NCBI RefSeq assembly: GCF_000826655.1
Contig: NZ_JXJO01000024.1
Location: forward strand, 329,391 to 393,390
Source: Psychroserpens damuponensis
GTDB lineage: Bacteria; Bacteroidota; Bacteroidia; Flavobacteriales; Flavobacteriaceae
DNA: 64,000 bases
Direction: 5' to 3'
Shown: piece after piece, positions 54,449 to 62,310 of the stretch
How positions within the stretch are numbered: the stretch's first letter is position 1
Layout of the letters: each line of letters opens with the position of its first letter
Translations under genes and position numbers: made by a program
The notes under the pieces: generated by a model
What the model saw: the letters and a program-made list of their open reading frames with translations, nothing else
Databases searched by the model: none
What the model was told of the DNA's origin: nothing

Positions 54449-55279
54449 TTATTGATGAATAGTTAATACGGTGTTTGATCGCATATGCATCATTGTACTA
54501 ATCACTTTAGATTTTAATAATCCTATTTTTCTAAATACATCTGGTTTTTTATCAACCACACACATCACTGTGTTTTGGTGAGACTGTGCATAATTTTTAA
54601 GTTCTCTTGGTGAATTTGCATACTGCCAAGTTATTGGTGTTACAATATGTTTTTTTAAATGCTCTAGCAACACGTTTAAATTAGAATTTACAACTTGTGA
54701 TAAGGTGTTTTGATTGTCTAACACCAAAATTTCTATTTTAAAATTGGTATTGGTTAGTAATTCACAAAATCTATCAATATCATTAGTATTAATTGTTTGT
54801 CTAAAATTTGATGCTATAGTAAGTTGTAATCCATTGCAAATTGATGATTGTGGTGGCACTATTAGTATTGGGCAAGTTCTTATTTGAGCTAGTATATTTT
54901 GATTGTTAGTAGACATTGATTTTTCTCCATTACTAGAGAGAATCATCAGGTCGATATTTAGCTTCTCAATGTGAGTTTTTATACTATCTACTAATTTTGC
55001 GTATTCTGAAATGACATTAAACTCATGTTTTGTATTGTTATATGTAATTGTACATCGTTCAACTAATTGGCCTAATTGTTTTATTGAGGCTTGCTTTGGT
55101 TTTTCAAACCAATCTTCATCTGCTTGAAGCATCTCTATTGCATTGAAACCTGAAATATCAAAGGCATACGTATGAAGAAAATAAAACTCACAATGGTCAT
55201 TTTTAAAAAGTTCGATGACATAATCTATGGTTTGATTACTTGTTTCTGAAAAATCTGTTGGTATTAAAATCGTCTTCAT
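54449..55279 (-). CDS. Universal stress protein with two USP domains
   Basis: A 276-residue tandem USP protein. The first domain is clear: KTILIPTDFSETSNQTIDYV at the start, LMILSSNGEKS and CPILIVPPQS at its end. The second is more diverged and ends SNTVLTIHQ. Some USP bind ATP, but the GxGxxS/T motif is not clear in either half. It is last in the gdh operon and is separated from the preceding gene by a 153-bp gap with a hairpin. Confidence 0.9.
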   Translation of the reverse strand: MKTILIPTDFSETSNQTIDYVIELFKNDHCEFYFLHTYAFDISGFNAIEMLQADEDWFEKPKQASIKQLGQLVERCTITYNNTKHEFNVISEYAKLVDSIKTHIEKLNIDLMILSSNGEKSMSTNNQNILAQIRTCPILIVPPQSSICNGLQLTIASNFRQTINTNDIDRFCELLTNTNFKIEILVLDNQNTLSQVVNSNLNVLLEHLKKHIVTPITWQYANSPRELKNYAQSHQNTVMCVVDKKPDVFRKIGLLKSKVISTMMHMRSNTVLTIHQ

Positions 55280-55313
55280 ATGTAATTATTTTAAAGTATT
55301 AATAATTTTATTT

Positions 55314-55345
55314 ATAACCGTGAAAGCATTCACTTTCACGGTTAT
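55314..55345 (-). promoter_or_regulatory. Strong hairpin before the universal stress gene
   Basis: A perfect 13-bp stem (ATAACCGTGAAAG at 55314, CTTTCACGGTTAT at 55333) with a 6-nt loop. On the minus strand only TTATAAATAAAA follows, so termination is likely partial. It could protect or process the message between the two cistrons. Confidence 0.7.
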
Positions 55346-55432
55346 TACTACTCAAAACCAACAAAAATCAACTTGATTACTAACCAATCACAGTTTTGAA
55401 TAACTTTCTTCTAGATGTTGTATTTTCAAATG

Positions 55433-55822
55433 TTATTTACGATGATATTTCCGAAGCAAAACATAAAACTGATGTTTAAGTATATTATAGTCTTCTATTA
55501 CTTTTAAATAGCTGTCTCGTTTTTGCTCGTGGAGTTTTGATCGTGTTACATCGTACTCAATTTTCCCATATTCTTGTTCTACTTTTAGTGCTTGCTCATA
55601 CTTACATAAAGCTGCCATATTTAGAATATTTTTTCTGCGTACGGCTTGTATTGTTCCTGATAGAGACGACTGCTTAATGAGTTGCTTTTCTATGATTTTG
55701 AAATGATCTAGTTCATTATTAAAATGTTCTAAAACACCAATCCAATACTTTACTTCTTTTACATCTTTTTGTAGGCAAAGCCTTCTATGCATTTCAATTT
55801 TGTAGCTTATTTCTGTTTTCAA
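55433..55822 (-). CDS. Helical coiled-coil protein of unknown function, copy 2
   Basis: A 129-residue mostly helical, charged protein. It shares overall layout with the upstream gene: a WIGVLEHFNNELDHF helix near the start and a C-terminal RDSYLKVIEDYNILKHQFYVLLR helix. No family recognised. 16 bp from its neighbour in the operon. Likely a small four-helix bundle. The 3' end of the gene contains one TTTCCGAAG word, read here as LRK. Confidence 0.6.
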   Translation of the reverse strand: MKTEISYKIEMHRRLCLQKDVKEVKYWIGVLEHFNNELDHFKIIEKQLIKQSSLSGTIQAVRRKNILNMAALCKYEQALKVEQEYGKIEYDVTRSKLHEQKRDSYLKVIEDYNILKHQFYVLLRKYHRK

Positions 55823-55838
55823 ATATGATGCGTTTGGA

Positions 55839-56258
55839 CTAATTAAATTTTACAAGCGAAAATTGGCCTTGCACTTTATTAAAAAACTCATCTTTTAGTC
55901 TGCGATACTTATCTAAATGATACAAATAACTTCTACGATAGGATTCATGCTCTGTGATATAAACCATGTCGCATTGCGTGTCTTCACACTCACTAATATT
56001 GGTTCGTGACGCAGCATATTTTGTAAGTGCATTAAATAGGTTTTCGTTTTCTACCTCTCTCTTTTGAAATCGTACATAAACACTATCATTGTCTAATTTT
56101 TTATTTAAATCTTCATTACATAAATTGATAAGATTTGTAAGTTCTTTTCTAATGTATTTTACATGATTTATCCAGTTATCTAGCTCAATTGTATTAATTT
56201 TATGTGTGACATCTACATCATTATCATGATCATATATTTTGGTATTTAAACTTGTCAT
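55839..56258 (-). CDS. Helical coiled-coil protein of unknown function, copy 1
   Basis: A 139-residue charged helical protein with the same plan as the next gene: a LDNWINHVKYIRKELTNLIN helix and a C-terminal RRSYLYHLDKYRRLKDEFF helix. It is probably an old paralogue. It starts 11 bp after the GreA-like gene. Cysteines in SECEDTQCD lie in a loop. Function unknown; a role in stress is suggested only by the operon. Confidence 0.6.
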   Translation of the reverse strand: MTSLNTKIYDHDNDVDVTHKINTIELDNWINHVKYIRKELTNLINLCNEDLNKKLDNDSVYVRFQKREVENENLFNALTKYAASRTNISECEDTQCDMVYITEHESYRRSYLYHLDKYRRLKDEFFNKVQGQFSLVKFN

Positions 56259-56269
56259 GTATTTACGTT

Positions 56270-56689
56270 TTATATTACTAAATCAATCCCTTTTACACTT
56301 TTTTCTCGGCTTACATCTGCAATTTTTATCACATGGTTTCCACCAGGAAAATCCCATTCTAGACGATCTCCTTTGGAATAACCTATCAAAGCAGATCCCA
56401 TTGGAGTGAGCACAGAAATTTTATGCTCTCTAGAGCTTTTTTCAATAGGAATTACAAGCTGGATCGTTTTTTTTAATCCATTTTCAAATTCAATATTAAC
56501 GACACTACCAAAGCGTATAACATCCTCTGGCATTTGATCATTATCAACTATATGAGCAGTTTTTAGCTCATTAGATAGTTTAATAAGCGACTTTTGTACC
56601 ACTTGATCTTTTGCGTATCCCGAAATATTAAGCAGTCGTTTTAAATACACATACTCTTTCTTTTCTAAAATTAAACTTCCGTATTTCAT
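56270..56689 (-). CDS. GreA/GreB C-terminal domain protein, Rnk-like
   Basis: A 139-residue protein with a short helical N-terminus (VYLKRLLNISG) and a GreA/GreB C-terminal FKBP-like domain: RFGSVVNIEFENGLKKTIQL, ISVLTPMGSALIGYSKGDRL and the final DFPGGNHVIKIADV. The N-terminal coiled coil of true Gre factors, which enters the RNA polymerase channel, is much shortened, so it may compete for the polymerase as Rnk does. It lies between gdh and two helical proteins. Confidence 0.85.
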   Translation of the reverse strand: MKYGSLILEKKEYVYLKRLLNISGYAKDQVVQKSLIKLSNELKTAHIVDNDQMPEDVIRFGSVVNIEFENGLKKTIQLVIPIEKSSREHKISVLTPMGSALIGYSKGDRLEWDFPGGNHVIKIADVSREKSVKGIDLVI

Positions 56690-56710
56690 CTCTAATCGTC
56701 TTTAAATTTA

Positions 56711-58015
56711 TCAAGGGAAAATCCCTCTTTGTATGTAGGCTTTTTCAATACGCTGTATGGCAATACAAAATGCTGCTGTACGTAAATCAACGCCTTCATT
56801 TAATGCATAATCGTAAACCTTATTAAAAGATTCTTTCATCTTTTTATCAAGTTTAGCCATGACTTCATCTAATTGCCAAATCTCTCCATTTCGATTTTGT
56901 AACCATTCAAAATAACTTCCTACAACACCACCTGAGTTGCAAAGAATGTCTGGAATTATTGTTATCCCTCGTTCTAACAAAATTTTCTCACCTTCTACAT
57001 TTGTTGGTCCGTTGGCTCCTTCGGCAATAAGTGTTGCTTTTATTTTTGCAGCATTATCTTTAGTAATTTGGTTACCTAAAGCTGCAGGAATACAGATATC
57101 ACAATCTAAAGTGAAAAATATATTTTTATCGACCGCGTTACTATTTGGAAAATCTACAATACTACCATCATTGATTTTGATATACTTAAAAAGGTCTTCT
57201 ACAGTAATGCCTTTAGGGTTATGAATACTTCCAAAAGCATCTTGAACACCAACTAATTTTGCGCCATCTTTTTCTAAAAAATGTGCTACCCAATAGCCAA
57301 CATTACCAAAACCTTGAACTATAAATGTTTTGTCTTTTAAGCTGGTTTCATTTTTATCTGCCCAAAATTTAATTGATAAATACACACCATAACCTGTTGC
57401 TCTATCACGACCTTCTAAACCACCACTGCCATCTGGCTTACCTGTGACTACATGTTGATTTGCTGTACGTTCTGCAGGCGGACGTGTGCTCATATATGTA
57501 TCTGCAATCCAAGCCATGGTCTGGCTGCTTGTATTTACATCTGGAGCAGGAATATCATGCTCTGGACCAATATTGTCGGCTAAGGCGAAAGTAAATCGTC
57601 GTGTAATTCGTTCTAATTCAGATAGTGAATATTTAGAAGGATCAATTTTAATACCTCCTTTTCCTCCACCATATGGTAAACCTGCTAAGGACGTTTTCCA
57701 GGTCATCCACATTGCCAATGCTCTAGCTGCATCAATATCTACTGTTGGATGATAGCGCAAACCACCTTTATAAGGACCTAATGCATTGTTATGTTGCACA
57801 CGGTAACCTTGAAAAATTTCTACGTCACCATTATCCATTTTTACTGGAAAATTTACTATAATTTCATTATTGGTGATACTTAAAATTTTTCTAATGTTAG
57901 GATGTAAATTAATTTGACCTGCAGCACTATTAAACTGCTCCATAACGTTATCCATCATACCTCTTACAGGTACTTTTTTGGTTACTTTTTTCAAATTTGC
58001 TGTTGCTATTGTCAT
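56711..58015 (-). CDS. gdhA: Glutamate dehydrogenase (Glu/Leu/Phe/Val family)
   Basis: A 434-residue oxidoreductase linking 2-oxoglutarate plus ammonium to glutamate. Motifs: QGYRVQHNNALGPYKGGLRY, catalytic Lys in LPYGGGKGGIKIDP, Rossmann FIVQGFGNVGYWVA, and CDICIPAALGNQI with AEGANGPTN. Length and motifs fit the hexameric bacterial type; coenzyme not deduced. It is the first large gene after the sigma-54 promoter. Confidence 0.94.
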   Translation of the reverse strand: MTIATANLKKVTKKVPVRGMMDNVMEQFNSAAGQINLHPNIRKILSITNNEIIVNFPVKMDNGDVEIFQGYRVQHNNALGPYKGGLRYHPTVDIDAARALAMWMTWKTSLAGLPYGGGKGGIKIDPSKYSLSELERITRRFTFALADNIGPEHDIPAPDVNTSSQTMAWIADTYMSTRPPAERTANQHVVTGKPDGSGGLEGRDRATGYGVYLSIKFWADKNETSLKDKTFIVQGFGNVGYWVAHFLEKDGAKLVGVQDAFGSIHNPKGITVEDLFKYIKINDGSIVDFPNSNAVDKNIFFTLDCDICIPAALGNQITKDNAAKIKATLIAEGANGPTNVEGEKILLERGITIIPDILCNSGGVVGSYFEWLQNRNGEIWQLDEVMAKLDKKMKESFNKVYDYALNEGVDLRTAAFCIAIQRIEKAYIQRGIFP

Positions 58016-58028
58016 TATATTATATTTA

Positions 58029-58166
58029 CTATTTAAAATATCTATTTGTTATTGATCTTTCGTTATACTTATCTGTTAAGTATTTATGTCTACAAGCTTT
58101 CGTATTTGATTTATTGTCTATTGAATTACGAGTTGCCTTTGCTGATTTTAATGCGTTAAAAATCAT
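58029..58166 (-). CDS. Possible 45-residue basic peptide
   Basis: A frame of 45 codons from ATG 58166 to TAG 58031-58029, encoding MIFNALKSAKATRNSIDNKS and a Lys/Arg/Asn-rich remainder ending RSITNRYFK. It lies between the cysteine-rich small gene and gdh, ending 14 bp before gdh. Nothing shows it is translated, but its place in the operon and an AAGAAG before the ATG make it worth recording. Confidence 0.35.
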   Translation of the reverse strand: MIFNALKSAKATRNSIDNKSNTKACRHKYLTDKYNERSITNRYFK

Positions 58167-58184
58167 AATCTTCTTTTTTAATTT

Positions 58185-58349
58185 TTATACTAATTCAAGT
58201 TCGCGTTTAGGTTGTTCTTCAGGTTGTGCATACACTTGTTGGGTTGCTATGTCATCAAATTCACTACAAGACCAAACCTTTTCTTTTTGTTCTGTTAATA
58301 CGCACGAGTTGCAATGCATACAACTCGAACAAATATTAAAGTGATTCAT
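58185..58349 (-). CDS. Cysteine-rich 54-residue small protein
   Basis: A 54-residue frame (ATG 58349, TAA 58187-58185). Five cysteines: Cys7, Cys10, Cys13, Cys16 in CSSCMHCNSC, and Cys28 in VWSCSEFDD. The CxxCxxCxxC block resembles zinc-knuckle or iron-sulfur patterns. The tail is acidic and Gln-rich. It is the first gene after the sigma-54 promoter, with a 23-nt leader from the predicted start site. No family recognised; metal binding is inferred. Confidence 0.65.
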   Translation of the reverse strand: MNHFNICSSCMHCNSCVLTEQKEKVWSCSEFDDIATQQVYAQPEEQPKRELELV

Positions 58350-58383
58350 ACTTTATGATATTATTGTTATCACATACCAATTG

Positions 58384-58398
58384 GCAATGCTTGTGCCA
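58384..58398 (-). promoter_or_regulatory. Sigma-54 promoter TGGCAC-AAGCA-TTGC
   Basis: On the minus strand positions 58398 to 58384 read TGGCACAAGCATTGC, an exact match to the sigma-54 consensus TGGCACRNNNNTTGC (-24 GG and -12 GC). It reads toward the cysteine-rich gene, gdh, and the rest of the stress operon. It lies downstream of a sigma-54 activator gene. Confidence 0.9.
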
Positions 58399-58428
58399 AA
58401 TAAAATACCACAAAGCACTAAATACACG

Positions 58429-58453
58429 AAAACCCTTATAAATAAAGGGTTTT
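58429..58453 (-). terminator. Terminator of the kinase/activator transcript
   Basis: AAAACCCTT (58429-58437) and AAGGGTTTT (58445-58453) form a 9-bp stem with a 7-nt loop and a short T run on the minus strand. It lies after the sigma-54 activator gene and before the sigma-54 promoter, insulating the two units. Confidence 0.82.
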
Positions 58454-58498
58454 AATTAATAACGAATAAAAAATGTGAAATGACAGACTGAGACAAAA

Positions 58499-58514
58499 TT
58501 ACCCAGTTGGGTAA
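58499..58514. promoter_or_regulatory. Likely enhancer site TTACCCA-GT-TGGGTAA
   Basis: A perfect inverted repeat with 7-bp arms, centred about 110 bp upstream of the sigma-54 promoter core. This is the usual distance for an enhancer bound by an NtrC-type activator, whose gene ends 22 bp away. Binding is inferred. Confidence 0.72.
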
Positions 58515-58535
58515 AAATGTTTCAGTAATTAAGGA

Positions 58536-59864
58536 TTATTCTAAAAGTTTTTGCCGAATGGTTTTTCTATCTATTTGAAGAATTTCTGCAGCTTTCGTCT
58601 TGTTGTTTCCTGTTGCTCTAAGTACCTTTTCTATGTATTGTTTTTCGATGACTTTTAAAGGTTGTAACGTTTCCGAAGTTGACTTTAAACTATATTTTAA
58701 ATGATCGGGTAAATGAGAAACCTCAATTATTTTATCACACATTATTACAGCGCGTTGTATGATATTTTCTAATTCTCTAATGTTTCCTGGCCAATCATAG
58801 CGTTCTAAAATTTTAAGAGCATCTGGTGTGATTTTTACAAACCTATCCTTATACTCTACACCATATTTAAACAAAAATTTATCAACCAATAAGGTAATAT
58901 CATCTTTTCGTTCGCGCAATGGTGCAATTTCAATTTCTACAACCGTAAGCCTATAATACAAATCTTCTCTAAAGGTTTGTTTTGAAATCATATCTTTCAA
59001 ATCACTATTGGTAGCAGCTATAATTCTAACATCAATTTTCTCTGCTTTTGTAGCACCAACTTTAACCACTTCTTTTTCTTGTAATACACGTAACAAGCGC
59101 GATTGCACAGTAAGCGATGCGTTTCCAATTTCATCTAAAAAAATAGTTCCACCATGTGCAGCTTGAAATAAGCCTTCTCTATTGGTTTCGGCTCCTGTAA
59201 ATGCTCCTTTTATATAACCAAACAATTCTGCTTCTAATAAATTTTCAGGAATTGCGCCACAGTTTACAGCAATAAAAGGTGCTCTAGAAAATTTACCTTG
59301 GTAATGAATTGCTCTAGCCACAAGTTCTTTACCGGTACCGCTTTCTCCTTTAATATAAATAGTGGCTTTATTATTTTTTACGCGTTCAATTACCTGAATT
59401 ACCTTGTTTATTTTTTCAGAATGACCAATAATTTCTCCGTAAGCTTTATTTTTTTCTTCGGAAATTTTAGGTGTAATAGACCTCTGATCTTGAGAAGTCA
59501 TTATAGAAGCATCTAGCGCAGTTTTTAGTTCATCTTTAGTGAAAGGCTTAGTTAAATAATCAACAGCTCCAGATTTAATAGCTGCCAATGAGTCTTGAAC
59601 CGAAGGATAACCAGTAACGACCAATTTAGGTAAATTTGGATAGTGCTCAGACACAAATTTAATAAGTTCAGAGCCATCAATATCTGGCATTTTTAAATCG
59701 GTAATTAATAAATCAATTGTTGTATCTTTTAAAATAACAACGGCTTCTTTAACAGAAATTGCTTTAAAAACATGAAAATTCCATGATTGTAAATGACGTT
59801 GCAGCAACTCTAATATGTTTACATCATCATCAACTATAAGTATGTTTTCTTTGCGTAATTGCAT
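58536..59864 (-). CDS. NtrC-family sigma-54-dependent response regulator
   Basis: A 442-residue activator with receiver (phospho-Asp in LLITDLKMPDIDG), AAA+ domain (Walker A KGESGTGKELVARAI, intact GAFTGA, Walker B GTIFLDEIGN, arginine-finger region FREDLYYRL) and a Fis-type helix-turn-helix (NNKTKAAEILQIDRKTIRQK). It lies 7 bp after its partner kinase gene. Its target is most likely the sigma-54 promoter immediately downstream. Confidence 0.95.
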   Translation of the reverse strand: MQLRKENILIVDDDVNILELLQRHLQSWNFHVFKAISVKEAVVILKDTTIDLLITDLKMPDIDGSELIKFVSEHYPNLPKLVVTGYPSVQDSLAAIKSGAVDYLTKPFTKDELKTALDASIMTSQDQRSITPKISEEKNKAYGEIIGHSEKINKVIQVIERVKNNKATIYIKGESGTGKELVARAIHYQGKFSRAPFIAVNCGAIPENLLEAELFGYIKGAFTGAETNREGLFQAAHGGTIFLDEIGNASLTVQSRLLRVLQEKEVVKVGATKAEKIDVRIIAATNSDLKDMISKQTFREDLYYRLTVVEIEIAPLRERKDDITLLVDKFLFKYGVEYKDRFVKITPDALKILERYDWPGNIRELENIIQRAVIMCDKIIEVSHLPDHLKYSLKSTSETLQPLKVIEKQYIEKVLRATGNNKTKAAEILQIDRKTIRQKLLE

Positions 59865-59871
59865 ATTGTAT

Positions 59872-60963
59872 TTATTCTTTAGGAAGCATTACTGTAAAAA
59901 TAGCACCTTTATTTTTATTGTTCTCTGCAGAAATCTTGCCTTTATGGGACGCTACAATACCATGAACCACACTTAATCCCAAACCAGCTCCATCACCAAT
60001 TGGTTTAGTGGTAAAAAACGGTTGAAATATTTTATCTAAATCTTCTATCTGAAACCCTATACCTTCATCAGATATTTTTAGAACAATATCCCTTTTAGTT
60101 TGATAGGCTGTAACCGTAACCAAACCATATACTGGAGAAAAATAGATTGCATTTATTAATAAGTTAAAAATAATTTGTGTGAGCTGTATTGGATCGGCCT
60201 TTAACAACAATATGTCATCTTCAATTTTTACAACATATTTTACCTGCTCTTTTCTAAACGTAGCATCTAATAAATCTATTGCATTTTTAATATGAGGCAC
60301 GAGATTAACACGCGTCATTTCTTGTGGCATTTCACAAGCAAAGAACATTAATTTTTTTACAACTTCTCTTGAGAAGATGGCATTTTCAATAATTTTATCG
60401 AGATCTCTTGTTGTAGAGTTCTTTGCATCTAATTGATCTTTTAACAACTCTGCAAAACCTAATATATTTGCTAAAGGTGTATTAAGTTCATGAGCAATTC
60501 CGGCAGTGATTTCTCCTAAAATACTCAAACGATCTGCACGTTCCATTTGACGTTTTAATGAGGTTTCGCTATTTTGTATTTCAATACGCTCTAGCAAGCT
60601 TCCAACTTTTAGCGCTACACTATTTAATAATAATTGCTCTTCGTTTAAAAAATCTTGTTCACTAAATTTTGGAGTTCTTAAATGGGCTTCAATTTTACCA
60701 TTAGGAACATTAAACAGGCAAATTTCTGAAGTAATAAAAACCGTATCATTTTGTAATGAACTTGTTTTAATATTTAAGGTTTGGGTGGTTATAATAATCT
60801 CTGTGTCATCTCCAAATTGAAATGCTTTTTTTAAACTAAACGCTATAGCTGTTAGAGTATCTTCTATATAATCTGCATCTGCATTTACAATTATGGATGA
60901 TACGTCATAAAGGCACGTTAGTTCTTTTATACGTTCGCGTAAGGCTTTATCTGTAATACTCAT
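59872..60963 (-). CDS. Sensor histidine kinase of the NtrB type
   Basis: A 363-residue soluble kinase with a GAF-like N-terminal region (ELTCLYDVSSIIVNADADY), HisKA with the phospho-His in GEITAGIAHELNTPLANILG and HATPase (ISDEGIGFQIEDLDKIF, GAGLGLSVVHGIVASH). ATG 60963 (MSITDKAL) is chosen because it comes directly after the nhaA stop; the track start at 61014 would overlap nhaA by 50 bp. Confidence 0.92.
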   Translation of the reverse strand: MSITDKALRERIKELTCLYDVSSIIVNADADYIEDTLTAIAFSLKKAFQFGDDTEIIITTQTLNIKTSSLQNDTVFITSEICLFNVPNGKIEAHLRTPKFSEQDFLNEEQLLLNSVALKVGSLLERIEIQNSETSLKRQMERADRLSILGEITAGIAHELNTPLANILGFAELLKDQLDAKNSTTRDLDKIIENAIFSREVVKKLMFFACEMPQEMTRVNLVPHIKNAIDLLDATFRKEQVKYVVKIEDDILLLKADPIQLTQIIFNLLINAIYFSPVYGLVTVTAYQTKRDIVLKISDEGIGFQIEDLDKIFQPFFTTKPIGDGAGLGLSVVHGIVASHKGKISAENNKNKGAIFTVMLPKE

Positions 60964-60964
60964 T

Positions 60965-62272
60965 CTATACTGGTAGTTTAGTGTTAGTTCCCATTCGTAA
61001 AATAATATAACCAATTATTGCTGAAATGAATGAACCTATAAGAATCCCTATTTTAGCTGAATCAATATACTCTGGAGTTGAAGCAAAGGCCAAACTGGCA
61101 ATAAATATAGCCATCGTAAAACCTATACCTGCTAAAAAAGAAACGCCTACAATTTGTTTAAAACTAATATCATTTGGTATGGTGATTAATTTTAATTTTT
61201 TAGTAAGCAGCACTAAAGATGTGATTCCTATGCCTTTTCCTAAAATTAAGCAAATAACTATATTAATGACTAATGCAGTGTCTAATTCAACCGAACTATC
61301 AATTAAAACTCCTGCGTTGGCAAGCGCAAAAATTGGAATAATAAAATAAGCTACCCAACCATGTAAGTTATGCTCTAAATGCTGTAAAGGTGATTGAAAT
61401 TTAGAAGACCAATCTTCTAAATTATCAATATGTTGAATCTGTTCTGTTGACAAAATTGGCTTTTTAAGGATACTAGCATTTTTGATATCGTCATATACAT
61501 TTTCTAATTGTTCTAAAAATGTAGATGTGTCTATTTTTTGCCTAATTGGCACTGAAAATGCCAGTAATATTCCTGCAACAGTTGGATGGATCCCTGATTT
61601 TAAAAATAAAAACCAAATGACAATTCCGAAGAAAAATAATACAAATCTCGAGTAAAATCCTTTAAATGACATAAAATATAAAACTGCTAATAGTATCAAA
61701 GCCATAACTAATAAGGTCATATTAATGGTACCACTGTAAAACATAGCAATAACCAAAACTGCACCAATATCATCTACAATGGCAAAAGCTGTTAAAAATA
61801 CTTTGAGACTTAGTGGCACTCGTTTGCCTAACAGATTTAATATCGCTAAAGAAAACGCTATATCTGTAGCCATTGGGATTCCCCAACCTTTGGTAGTTTC
61901 AGGATTTTGATTAAGTACTAAAAAGAAAATTACAGGTACTAACATTCCTCCTAAAGCTCCAACTAAAGGAAATGCAATTTTTCGGGCAGAATTGAGCTCA
62001 CCAATTAATAATTCTCTTTTAATTTCTAAACCAATTAAAAAGAAAAATATAGCCATTAAACCATCATTAATCCAAAGAATTAAAGGCTTTTTAAACTCAA
62101 AAGTTTTGGTTACAATCCCAATATCATATTGCCAGATTTCTCTATAAATATCTCCATAAGGCGAATTCGCCCAAACTAATGCAATAATCGTCGTTAGCAT
62201 GAGTAGAATACCACTAAAACTTTCAATTTTTACAAATTTTTGAAATGGAGTAAGAAATACTTTTTTTATCAT
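60965..62272 (-). CDS. nhaA: Na+/H+ antiporter NhaA
   Basis: A 435-residue antiporter with about 12 helices exchanging protons for sodium or lithium at the inner membrane. The ion site is visible: MATDIAFSLAILNLLGKRVP and FAIVDDIGAVLVIAMFYSG, with the paired Asp in the latter. A C-terminal Gly-rich SFLAGIGFTMAIFIASLAF also fits. It heads the transcript with the kinase and sigma-54 activator, linking ion or pH stress to the response, by context. Confidence 0.95.
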   Translation of the reverse strand: MIKKVFLTPFQKFVKIESFSGILLMLTTIIALVWANSPYGDIYREIWQYDIGIVTKTFEFKKPLILWINDGLMAIFFFLIGLEIKRELLIGELNSARKIAFPLVGALGGMLVPVIFFLVLNQNPETTKGWGIPMATDIAFSLAILNLLGKRVPLSLKVFLTAFAIVDDIGAVLVIAMFYSGTINMTLLVMALILLAVLYFMSFKGFYSRFVLFFFGIVIWFLFLKSGIHPTVAGILLAFSVPIRQKIDTSTFLEQLENVYDDIKNASILKKPILSTEQIQHIDNLEDWSSKFQSPLQHLEHNLHGWVAYFIIPIFALANAGVLIDSSVELDTALVINIVICLILGKGIGITSLVLLTKKLKLITIPNDISFKQIVGVSFLAGIGFTMAIFIASLAFASTPEYIDSAKIGILIGSFISAIIGYIILRMGTNTKLPV

Positions 62273-62310
62273 TATGGTTGGTTTATATTTTTATAACTAA
62301 ATTTTATTAT

